Of a stretch of 64,000 bases of DNA, positions 55,280-64,000 are shown piece after piece. The first letter of the stretch is position 1, and each line of letters begins with the position of its first letter. This stretch comes from Dichetophora obliterata. Taxonomy: Eukaryota; Arthropoda; Insecta; Diptera; Sciomyzidae. Made by a program: the position numbers and the translations under genes. A model generated the notes under the pieces. It was not told where the DNA came from. It did not search any database and worked only from the letters and a program-made list of their open reading frames with translations. The stretch is taken from assembly GCA_963920525.1 (NCBI GenBank), contig OY986437.1, positions 195,567,511 through 195,631,510 on the forward strand. Reading direction: 5' to 3'.

Positions 55280-55339
55280 TTAACCCTTGGACAAACACAT
55301 GGTTCTGGCCAGGCATATTTAATTTAATAACACCACTGC

Positions 55340-55436
55340 TTTAGTTGTAGATACTTTAATAATTCCTTCTTTAATTCTTTTTGAGCGCGAAGCCAATTTG
55401 TCGATAACAGTTTCCTTGCTCACAGAAATCAGAGCT
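55340..55436 (-). pseudogene. Possible exon fragment, unknown protein
   Basis: After an acceptor-like TTTTACAG, the minus strand reads ALISVSKETVIDKLASRSKR and IKEGIIKVSTTKAVV before a stop. The composition looks coding. It may pair with the fragment at 57977-58110. I do not recognise the protein. Confidence 0.3.
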
Positions 55437-55559
55437 GTAAAAGAATGCATTCAATTTGTTTTTATTTACAAAAAAGTGAATCAGTGAACAACGAAATAAA
55501 CTGCATTCAACGAATGCAAAATTGATTTAAAAATAAGATTTTTAATTCACATTCAATTT

Positions 55560-55740
55560 TTAAAAACTCTTTAATTATTCATTTTCATTATTCAGAATAA
55601 TGAATCAATTTTTTTATTTATTATTTATTATTAATTTGTTATTCATTATTAATTTTTTATTCATTATTCATTTTTAATTAATTTTTAATTTTTTATTCAT
55701 TATTAGTTTTTTGTTCATTATTTGTTATTCATTTTTCTTT
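55560..55740. repeat. Low-complexity TTATTCATTATTAAT tract
   Basis: Irregular tandem arrangement of TTATTCATTATT and ATTTTTAATT words. Simple-sequence expansion. Confidence 0.7.
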
Positions 55741-56259
55741 TTTTTTTTAATTAAGAAACGCTACATTTGTCGCCGCAAGCACGGTTGCCACCTCAAATTC
55801 CCACGAAAAAACCTTTTTCCCCACAATAGCAAAAATTAATAACCACGAAAATTCCCATGGTGTAAAATTGAAAAAAAAATTCCATCGTAATTAAAATAAA
55901 CCACAAAAAATCCCACGAATATTTAAAATAACCACGAAAATCCCACGCAAATAAAAAAACCGCGAAAAATCCCATTTGCATTTAAAAAACCACTATAAAT
56001 CACATTTGTATTAAAAAAAACCACAAAAATCTCTCTTCTATTAAAAATTACCACAGTAAATAATACAGACATAAGAAATTGTCAAAAATTAAATAAAAAA
56101 TTAAAAAAAACAACTAGTATATTTCGTCATCTGTGTTTTAATTAATCTTTTAGTAATAATATTTAATAAAAAATATTTGTTTAAGCCACCTTAGTCCTGT
56201 ATAAAGTTTACAAAAAGAGTTCCAAATTAGTTTTTAGTCTTCAAAAAGCAAAACACAAT

Positions 56260-56478
56260 CAGCCCTATCATGAATAATTTTCACCCGGAATCGAAAAAGG
56301 GAGTTTTAATTTTTAAGATAAAGCTCAAAAACACTTTGGAAATTTTTAATGCAAACTTAGTCATCAATGGTTTATTAACAAATATGCGTCAAAAATTTCC
56401 AAAATGTTCTTGAGCTTTATCTTAAAAATTAAAACTCCCTTTTCCGATTCCGCGTAAAAATTATTCATGATGGGACTG
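56260..56478. mobile_element. MITE family CAGCCC, copy 3
   Basis: CAGCCCTATCATGAATAATT at the left and AATTATTCATGATGGGACTG at the right, AAT on each side. Closely similar to the copy at 17679. Confidence 0.85.
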
Positions 56479-56585
56479 AATCACAAAATTCTTATCTTTT
56501 TAACAATTATTGATAAATTATTTTTTTAAATTATTATAGATGCCCATAGATGCCCAAGGTAGTAGTATTGGTGAGAATGACGAAA

Positions 56586-57400
56586 TACTACTGGTGAGAG
56601 TGACACAGAAGTTTTGCAAGTGCAGTTTGTCTCTCCCACTCAACATGCTGATTTCCTATTGTTTGATTGACGATCAAACAAAAGAGCGTAAGTATACGTG
56701 TGAGTTTAATTTGCTGATATCAGCCACTACTGGGCATTTACGATCTAGACTCACATTCGTTACATAAACTGCAAGTGGCGTTAAACTATGCGGCCCGTTA
56801 TAAGTATGGTCTCAGAAGATTTTAGCCATGTTACTGGTCTAAGCACCCGAATTCTGGGATGCAATGTAGAACATTATTTAAAAGCAAGAATTTGTATATT
56901 CCTGCAAAAGCTGATACACTCAAAAACTCCAAACTATCTATATTCTAAACTTCAGTTTTGTTTATCAGCCAGAAGCTTAAATTTGGTAGTTCCTCGCTTT
57001 AAATATTTAAATTCCTCAAGACTTTTTTTCGTAAGCACCATTAGATTGTGGAACTCCTTGCCGAGGTATCTTAAATCTATTTCCAACGCACAAAACTTCA
57101 AGCAATTAATATCTGCACATTTTTCTTGAATTCTCGTTTCTCTTTTACTTTTCTCATTTAACCCTTTTTTATTTAATTATTCATTATATATAAGTTTTTG
57201 TTGATTTTATTATTTTAATTAAACTACTTTTAGAATTTAACTTAAGTAATTTTTAAATATAAATTTAATAACTTTGTTTTTTTTTCATTCTGATCTTATG
57301 TTTGTTCGAGATATATATTATACTATTTTATTGTGCGCAAAAGAATAACTATTTCTTATGTACTAATATATGAATAAAGCCAAATTACAAATTACAAATT
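56586..57400 (+). mobile_element. 5'-truncated non-LTR retrotransposon tail
   Basis: The region ends in short repeats (AAATTACAAATTACAAATT). ATTGGTGAG before (56577-56585) and after (57401-57409) is a 9-bp target duplication. Frame 56788-57129 gives the RT C-terminus: SARSLNLVVPRFKYL, then IRLWNSLPRYLKSI and FKQLISAHF, a pattern of CR1/Jockey-type ORF2 ends. The upstream part of the insertion is not assignable. Confidence 0.7.
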
Positions 57401-57976
57401 ATTGGTGAGCACGCACCGCATCAAAAGAAAAATTCTATTCGACTGAAAATTCGATGAACAACGAACATTTCGACAGGGTTTGACTTTCGATACTCGTTGT
57501 TCGATAACCAGCGAAGATTACGTCGAAAGTAACTCGTAATAAGGGCCAATAACAAATCAATTTTAAGATATACTAATTTTATATATTGATAAAAAAAGAG
57601 AAAAAATTCACTGAAACATATTTTCCCAATGCATGGAGTTATGTCAAGAGTGAAAGAACTTCCCACCAAACCAAAGTAACCGAAGTCTTAACGAATTCGT
57701 TGCAAAAATTATATAGATGGGTTGAAATGATTTTAACAATGAACAAAATATGAAAAATATACACTTTTATGTATATATATTTACACATATTTTAACTGAA
57801 AAATAAAAATAAATCCTTTAAAGCAAAAAAATCCCACAAAACAAAACAAAAATCCCTCGTGAATTAAAAAAAACACACTCAATTAAAAAATCCCATAGGA
57901 ATTCCCATTTCCCACGGTAATTAAAAATAACCACAAATGGGATTTTTCCCACAAAGGTGGCAACCGTGGCCGCAAG

Positions 57977-58110
57977 ATAGTTTAAGTGTTTCAAGAGCTG
58001 TTTTGTAACCCTCATTTGTTTTGTTGGTCCATTTTGTTTTCCACAAGTTCAGCTCCCAACTTTTCTAAATCTATTTTATTTGGACACAAGTCCCTTATTG
58101 CAGTTTGAAA
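57977..58110 (-). pseudogene. Possible exon fragment interrupted by hAT-4
   Basis: The minus strand reads AIRDLCPNKIDLEKLGAELV, then ENKMDQQNK, a stop, then (shifted) GYKTALETLKLSC at the hAT-4 target site. The composition looks coding but I do not recognise it. It may belong with 55340-55436 as an older gene or element. Confidence 0.3.
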
Positions 58111-58510
58111 AGATATAATATTTTACTCATTTTTTTCTTTCTGAAAGACATATGCTATGTTTTAAAAATTTGCAATTATTTGAAAGTGGTTTGGAAATTG
58201 GAATTTTATTGTAAAGCTTAATTCGATAAAAATCCTATGTTGTTTCTGTCGCTACATCGCATCTTGATAGACGAGGCTGACTTATTTCCATCCTAAATTA
58301 ATAAAAGTATATCTCAGTTTTATTAAATATATCTTTAAATGCTTCTTTATCGTTCTTCCGAAAATTTAAAAAAGTTTCGACTACAAGATTTATATGTTCG
58401 CAACATTCTATAAGATTTTTATAAATTTTTTGCAACTGTATTCAAAGTATGTCAGAGTTGACGTAAATGAAAATATTTTATGTATGAAATGAATTGCAAC
58501 CAAAAGTTCT
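58111..58510. other. No gene recognised
   Basis: AT-rich filler. Nothing is supported. Confidence 0.4.
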
Positions 58511-58622
58511 GGGGCCGCATTAGAGTATCCGTGATCGAGCAAAATTACGAAGGGCACGACGAGTCAAGTGCCTATCAATCTTGTACAATTTTGCTCGATC
58601 ACGGATGCTGTAATTCGGCCCC
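58511..58622. mobile_element. 112-bp hairpin MITE
   Basis: Two arms of about 36 bases (GGGGCCGCATTAGAGTATCC... and its inverse ending ATTCGGCCCC) with about four mismatches enclose about 40 bases. The core TCCGTGATCGAGCAAAATT is perfectly inverted. The transcript would fold into a long hairpin. Confidence 0.75.
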
Positions 58623-58699
58623 TGGGCTCGTAACTACGCACATTTATTGGCTTGCTTGAGACGAAGTGTCAAGGATAGAATTTGAGGTAAAAAGTTATT

Positions 58700-59142
58700 A
58701 GGGCTATTCCCGATTACGGGCAAATAGCGTGGCATCGTGGCATTTGCAAAATATGATGGCAAATATTTTCAACACAACAACAAAATGTACAGATTTGCAT
58801 TTGCCCGACTGTGTCAAATTTGCAACACTAAAATCGCATTGCAAACAGTCGAGCATGGGCAAAACTTGTTTTCCAATCAATCAGCTGTCACATTTTAGCC
58901 AAACGCCGCTAATAAAACAAAATTAACAGACTCTGATATGGAACTCACTTTGATAAATAATACACTTTGATAAATAAAAATCAAAAACACCACAAATACT
59001 GTTCGTGTTGTTTTTTTTTTCTCCAAAACAGCTGTGAGTTTTGCTTGCAACAGTGTTCTAAAAAGTGTGCTCACAGTTGATGGCAAATATTTGGTAGGGC
59101 ATACATTTGCAAAGCTATTTGCCCGTAACTGGGAATAGCCCT
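58700..59142. mobile_element. MITE with AGGGCTATTCCC ends
   Basis: AGGGCTATTCCCGATTACGG and its inverse (CCGTAACTGGGAATAGCCCT), flanked by ATT (58697-58699, 59143-59145). ATTTGC and GGGCAAATA words repeat inside. Confidence 0.88.
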
Positions 59143-59330
59143 ATTGTAAGCACTTGGCGATAATCACTTACAGTTCAAGAAATTGCGCAACTAACAAATG
59201 TGCCAATGAAATGCACTTTTACGTTAAGTAACACCGTACCACAATGATCGGAAAAAATTTCACACACGAAGTAAACCGTATATACGTGAAATAGAGGCAA
59301 AGGATAGTAAAGCTGCGTTCTCAATTTTTC

Positions 59331-59758
59331 TCATGAAGATTTTTTGAAAAGGACTTTGAAGCAACAAGACATGTATTTGTCTAAAAAAAATAATTTAAAT
59401 ACCTAAAACCACCCAAACATAACAATATGGGTATCAAATGAAAGAGAACAATCTCTTTTTAAAAAAAAAATTAATTTGGAAAGCGTTTTTGGTTTGGTAT
59501 TAAAAGAAATGGATGTTTTTTTTACTTCACAGAAATTGAAAATTATTTTTATAAATTGTCAAATCAAACACAAGTGAATTTAACTAGTTTACATATTTGG
59601 AATGGATGTATAGTCATTGTGTGGATTTTTTTTTTATAAAAAATATTGTCTTCTTTCATTTGATACCCATATTGTCATGTTTAAAATGTCTTAAGTATTT
59701 TAATAAAGTTTTTAAACAAATACGCCTTGCAACTTAAAAGGTATCTTAAAAAATCATG
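59331..59758. mobile_element. Foldback MITE with about 125-bp arms
   Basis: The left arm (TCATGAAGATTTTTTG... to TATGGGTATCAAATGAAAGA) and right arm (TCTTTCATTTGATACCCATA... to AAAAAATCATGA) are inverse. The inner 30 bases are best conserved. The exact outer limits are uncertain. Confidence 0.7.
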
Positions 59759-59948
59759 ACGTTTTTTGCATCTAATTTCACATGTTTATGGTTTAGTTCG
59801 TGCGTGAAAACTGCTGTCGTACAGTGCTATAATTTTAATTTCACTGCCTTGTTCAGAATAATTTTGTTCAATTTATATGCATACGTTCTGCAAACGTTAG
59901 TACGTCAGCAACAATACAAAGGCAAAAATAAAAAAATATATTTATATT

Positions 59949-60247
59949 AGGGGTATTCACGATTCAGTGCACTTGCCTGTGCAGTTGAGGACTTGAGGAC
60001 TTGTGCAGTTGTGCAGTTGTGCAGTTAGGTTTTCGTGAACACACCACCATCACCATTTCAAAGCTGTCAACATTTTTCAATGCACACAAGTGCACAACTG
60101 CTCAAATCCTCAAGTCCTCAAGTTGAAGGTAATAGTAGAAAAGCACTTGTGCAGATTTTTGACGTACGTACAATTTGTTTTTGTAAAGTGCACAAGTCCT
60201 CAAGTCCTCAACTGCACAGGCAAGTGCACTAAATCGTGAATACCCCT
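59949..60247. mobile_element. MITE family GTATTCACGATTCAG, copy B
   Basis: AGGGGTATTCACGATTCAGT and its inverse ending GTGAATACCCCT, ATT on each side (59946-59948, 60248-60250). Very similar to copy A at 14876-15168. Confidence 0.92.
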
Positions 60248-60642
60248 ATTGTATTATATTTAACTTAATATTTGCTAACCAAACTAAGCATAGGGGGTTT
60301 GAACCCCCTAAATCCCCCATATCTTCGGCGTTAAGGCTTAGTGAGGCTTACATTTTTCAAATCATCAGTAAAAACTAATAGAAGATAGAGAATGATTTTA
60401 CACTATCAGTAAATGTAAGCTGAAACTGCAAATTTAGTGCACTGCGCCCATCTCTGCCACAAACATTCTAACTTTTAATTCTAATTTTCTTTCTATTCCA
60501 CAAACATTCTAACAAACATTCTAATTTTATTGTTATTCTAACGTCCTGAGCATATATTTTTTGTTTTTTAAGAATATGAATATCAGGCTTCTGGTTACCA
60601 ATAATTAGTACACAATTCCGTAAACATATTCGAAAATTTTAT
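60248..60642. other. No gene; small palindrome
   Basis: TAGGGGGTTTGAACCCCCTA near 60292-60311 is a near-perfect palindrome. ACAAACATTCTAA words repeat near 60468-60525. Otherwise unassigned. Confidence 0.4.
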
Positions 60643-60755
60643 CAGCCCAATTCTGAATAATTTTTCCTGGGGAATCGGAAGAGAGAGATTTCATTTTTAA
60701 GATAGTTCCAAAACATTTTGGAAATTTTTAATGGCAATTTGTGCATCCACCGTCA
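60643..60755. repeat. MITE family CAGCCC, left half only (copy 4)
   Basis: CAGCCCAATTCTGAATAATT, then GGGGAATCGGAAGAGAGAG and TTTTTAAGATAG match copy 1. The right half is missing. Confidence 0.65.
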
Positions 60756-61773
60756 ATACTCATGAGTGTAAAAAAATGTGATATTTTGAGTGAGTTGAAT
60801 TTAAAATAACAATTAAAATTTTATGATCATTAGGACTTAGGACAAACTTTTTTTTTGAGAAAAATAAAAGAAAAACTCATTGATAAAATAAAACAAAATG
60901 CAATTTTATTGGTATATAACGGCTTTATTAGAAATAACTTCCCATTAAAATCTTCAAAATCTTGATTTGGTCAAAATGTTCTGCAGGACAATAAAGGAAA
61001 CACGCGACCTTACCTTTTAATAGGCCTCGCGCCTTTTTGACATGCAAATTGTTAATCAATGTTAATCAAAATTATTTCAACAAAAAAGACACATATCAAA
61101 ATAAAGCAGTCGATTTGACTTACTTTTTTCAGCTACTGGAGCACAATTCGAAATGATACACGATAAATTTTCTGACTAGTTTCAACAAAAGTGTCACAAC
61201 TTAAAATATATATTACTTTATGTGTAACATATCATATCATTTCATCTGGAACATCTAGACGCACGTCAAAATAAAACTCTTTAGTTGTGAGTGCAGAACC
61301 AATGCAATTATCCATGGGAGTCCGCAGGGGAGCAGGAGCGGGCCGCTGAAAGTTTTTTATATATCTTTGTATTAAATCAAAAAAGCCGTAATTTTATATT
61401 AAAAAATTTTAAGAGAGAAGCAAAAAGCTTTCTTAATTGTAAGTTGCGCTTAAACTTAGAGATTTGAGAACTTTGTGAATAAAAACGTCGTTTTAAGTTG
61501 TAGAAGTGGAAAATTTTGCGAAACATATATTTTGATAAGGTGTGTAATAATCAGTCAAAAAGTTGATTTTGAATTTTTTATAACCTACGGTTTGTTTTAT
61601 TTCATATGAAGATATATTTATTATGCATTTAATATATTTTGAAGAGAAAACCAAAATACATTTTTTATGTTAATTTATGAATAAAGTTAATTTATAAATA
61701 GTTAATAAATAAATAAAAAACAAATAAATAAATTAATTCATTTTTAAATAGAATGTTGTACCCGTTGCTCTAA
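60756..61773. other. No gene recognised
   Basis: AT-rich, short ORFs only. A slightly GC-rich patch (61310-61350) has no clear meaning. Confidence 0.4.
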
Positions 61774-61977
61774 GGCCGTGTTCATATTACGCGTTTTTGT
61801 CTCGATTGCAATAGCGCTCTCAGGTTTTTTTTGCAGAATATGCTGAAAAATAGTGAATTTTGTATGTATATAAATACGTTTATTTGTTTAATATTCAGTA
61901 TTTTTCAGCCGCGTTTGCGAAAAAAAATTGGTAGCGGTGTCCTAATCGCGAGAAAAACGAGTAATATGAACACGGCC
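61774..61977. mobile_element. PIF/Harbinger-type MITE, TAA-flanked
   Basis: GGCCGTGTTCATATTACGCG and its inverse (CGAGTAATATGAACACGGCC), with TAA at 61771-61773 and 61978-61980. A 204-bp non-coding element. Confidence 0.88.
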
Positions 61978-62224
61978 TAATAAATTAGGTAACCATTTCA
62001 TTTACCCTTGTTTCACAAACACTATTCAATACGTATTTTTAAATTAAAACATTTTTTTTACGAATTTTTTTCGTAATTTTCAGCCACGAATAGAATTCGA
62101 GGAATGGACATAGTTTGGTACACATTACGAATATTTTATTCGTACTCGTTCAAAAACAAATGTATATTGTACGAATACAGTTACGAATGATCCTAATACC
62201 TAGTCTCGAAAAAAACCTTCTGTT

Positions 62225-62295
62225 CAGCTTGGGTTTGTACCGCGGTTCTTTAGCGTATGGGACACGTACTCTTCCAGAAGGCTACGGTCACCTTG
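62225..62295 (-). mobile_element. tRNA-derived SINE head
   Basis: The minus strand reads GGTGACCGTAGCCTTCTGGA (A box region), AGAGTACG, then GCGGTACAAACCC (B box with one change). It matches both halves of the SINE split at 39850-45800. Body and tail are not delimited. Confidence 0.55.
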
Positions 62296-63324
62296 CAATT
62301 ACACATTTCCTTAAATTCGGTAATTGCTCGACAAACCTGTCTGAACGATTTCAGTTAAAATTTCTAAACTACGATTTAAAATTATGAAGTTATTCCTACG
62401 AGAAATTGACGAATGTTAAGGAATGATATCCCTTAGTAGTCGAAAATCATTCTTCGTAGCAACAGATAGCAAGGGGCATTTAATTCAATAACGGATATAA
62501 ACTTTGACGATATGCAAATTTAAGTTTGAAAGTCATTGTAAACAAGTAGAAGACAAAGTACATACATATTATAGAAAAAATTAGTGTTTTCCCAAAAGTC
62601 GGCTCGTTTTTCTATCATAAATATGATTTAATTTAGATTTTTTTTTTAATTTTTCCTAAATGATACCCAAAACAAATCTAATATACATGTACCTCTTTGT
62701 TTATTTATTCATACGTTTTGAATTAAAAAAATATATTTTTAAATCATTCAGATAGTGGGTATGTTGCCATACTCGATTGTAGGAACTTGCAAGCTGTTCG
62801 AATTGATTCATGTTAGAAAAAGAAATAAGTAAATTGGTGTCAATGCGGTGTGAGATCCGGTGAAAAATATCTCCCTTAGCATATGGGAAACATTTCAAGA
62901 ATAGCGACAACTCAAATTTTTAATTCTTGCGAATGATATGGCTTTCGACCTCCTTAATCCAAATCTGAAAAAGTTTAGTCCTATCGAAATTGGTTTAGAA
63001 ATTAAAGGCTTCCAAAGTTAAGAAATGGCCAAACAATTTAGTTTGTTTTTTTCAGTTTTACAACAAACAAAAAAATATTGTTTAATATTAGAAAATTTTT
63101 GTATTTTTATTTTAAAAGTTGAAAACCGGGGCGCTCAATAGTAATGAATGCAATTTCATTTAAGGATATAGGCCTATCACATTATTTAATTTATTAAACT
63201 ATTCGGAATATTTGCTCCAGCAAAAAATTACTGAAATGTATTACTTAAAAAACAAATTAAAAAATTTTTTAAATATTTCGCACATGATACGAGAAAGATT
63301 TTTACACCATATTTAAAATATATT
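62296..63324. other. No gene recognised
   Basis: AT-rich sequence with no supported feature. Confidence 0.4.
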
Positions 63325-63711
63325 AAGGTTTCTCATCTAAGCATGTAACTGACCTTTAAACATTGTTAACCTTGTGAACTTACATGCGCGTAAGCTATCT
63401 GTCAAAATTTGTATGGGCGTGTGCTTACATCATTTCCGAGCCTATTTTGTAATAAAGGACAAAATCTACGTGTGTGAATGAGGGTTGCCTTTGGCACTAA
63501 TCATCACATATTTAAAGTAGTTGAAGTAAATATGAACATGTTTTATTTATTTTTCTATGTTAATGAAGGTTTTTAAATGGTTTAAAATTTAAAAAAGTCA
63601 TAATGTTGTCACAGCCGCAGCCGCCATTTTGTCGACATTTACACTATTTACTTTATCGCTCATCAAAAGTTTAAATGCTATACATGTTTAAATGCTTAGA
63701 TGAGAACCCTT
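63325..63711. mobile_element. MITE with TTCTCATCTAAGCAT ends
   Basis: AAGGTTTCTCATCTAAGCAT at the left and AATGCTTAGATGAGAACCCTT at the right, ATT on each side (63322-63324, 63712-63714). Non-coding. Confidence 0.82.
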
Positions 63712-64000
63712 ATTGAATTTTCTTATGTGTACAAGCGTGTGTCGACCGGTGCAAGATGTATATATGGAGGTGGAAGAAGTAGGTGACGTCTATCAAATCG
63801 GCACCGTTACAATGTCAAATTTTTTGTGCAAGTGATGCCACTTTCTATTATTTTCTTTTTTGTGGGACAAACACTTCGAGTGGGAGTTTTGAAGTCGGGA
63901 GAGAAGATTAAGTTACGAAACATCACAAGCAGCCAAATTTTAGATGTTTTTTTTTAGTAATAAAAATAAGTAAAGTAGATTGGTGGCCTTTTATTTTATT
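63712..64000. other. Window end, no gene recognised
   Basis: Less AT-rich than average, no ORF of note. A feature continuing past the window cannot be excluded. Confidence 0.35.

Larger units (their letters stand above)
55780..57968. mobile_element. hAT element hAT-4 (TIR CACGGTTGCCACC)
   Basis: CACGGTTGCCACC at the left and GGTGGCAACCGTG at the right, with GCCGCAAG as a perfect 8-bp duplication (55772-55779, 57969-57976). CCACGAAAAATCCCA-like words are repeated throughout both ends (55800-56050, 57830-57960). No transposase remains. It hosts a CAGCCC MITE and a non-LTR fragment. Confidence 0.92.

Noticed and set aside
56540..56767. 75-codon ORF in hAT-4
   Set aside because: It crosses the left junction of a non-LTR insertion (about 56585), so it cannot be one old gene.
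60292..60311. Palindrome as a terminator or riboswitch hairpin
   Set aside because: Short, isolated, in unassigned eukaryotic DNA with no gene upstream.

Overview
The window is AT-rich eukaryotic DNA built almost entirely of transposable elements in many states of decay. I find no rRNA, functional tRNA, CRISPR array or convincing host gene. Spliced transposases with 54-64 bp introns, I-clade, piggyBac, hAT and Tigger elements, tRNA-derived SINEs and many MITEs point to an insect, most likely a brachyceran fly. A tephritid is my guess, from the general look of the SINEs and is not demonstrated. The layout suggests a repeat-rich or heterochromatic interval.

Left part (1-33.8 kb). A decayed Ty3/gypsy pol (1-2.88 kb) abuts a deep nest. 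The ground layer is two copies, in opposite orientation, of an unnamed ~2.4 kb element (called T here): copy 1 at 2885-15386 and copy 2 at 16511-33769, with 1.1 kb between their facing ends. Copy 1 is broken by a 5'-truncated non-LTR element ending in TAACC repeats (3703-5446), by an I-clade retrotransposon (6150-14242) that itself hosts a MITE, a SINE and a hAT element, and by a MITE. Copy 2 is broken by a hAT-like element (16993-32184, 8-bp target duplication). That element carries a piggyBac (17945-31717), and the piggyBac is split by a very young Ty3/gypsy LTR retrotransposon (19371-30199). The retrotransposon has 2.5-kb near-identical LTRs, a tRNA-Lys primer site, a Gag that begins with a RING-H2 finger, and an intact Pol. 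Without the LTR element, the piggyBac transposase reads as one 609-codon spliced ORF.

Middle part (34-47 kb). A Helitron-like element with a 141-bp internal minisatellite is followed by foldback MITEs and a hammerhead-ribozyme-like core. Next comes a second nest: a Tigger/jerky transposon in a hAT in a tRNA-derived SINE, with further insertions in the Tigger intron.

Right part (47-64 kb). There are two more hAT elements, each with a perfect 8-bp target duplication. Between them lies a TTAA-flanked, TIR-bounded unit carrying a multi-exon gene of an unclassified invertebrate family. MITEs are dense here, and several unrelated families share a 3-bp ATT/AAT target duplication.

The parts do not form a pathway. 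They record successive insertions, with the LTR retrotransposon the youngest large event and the Ty3/gypsy fragment and T copies among the oldest.
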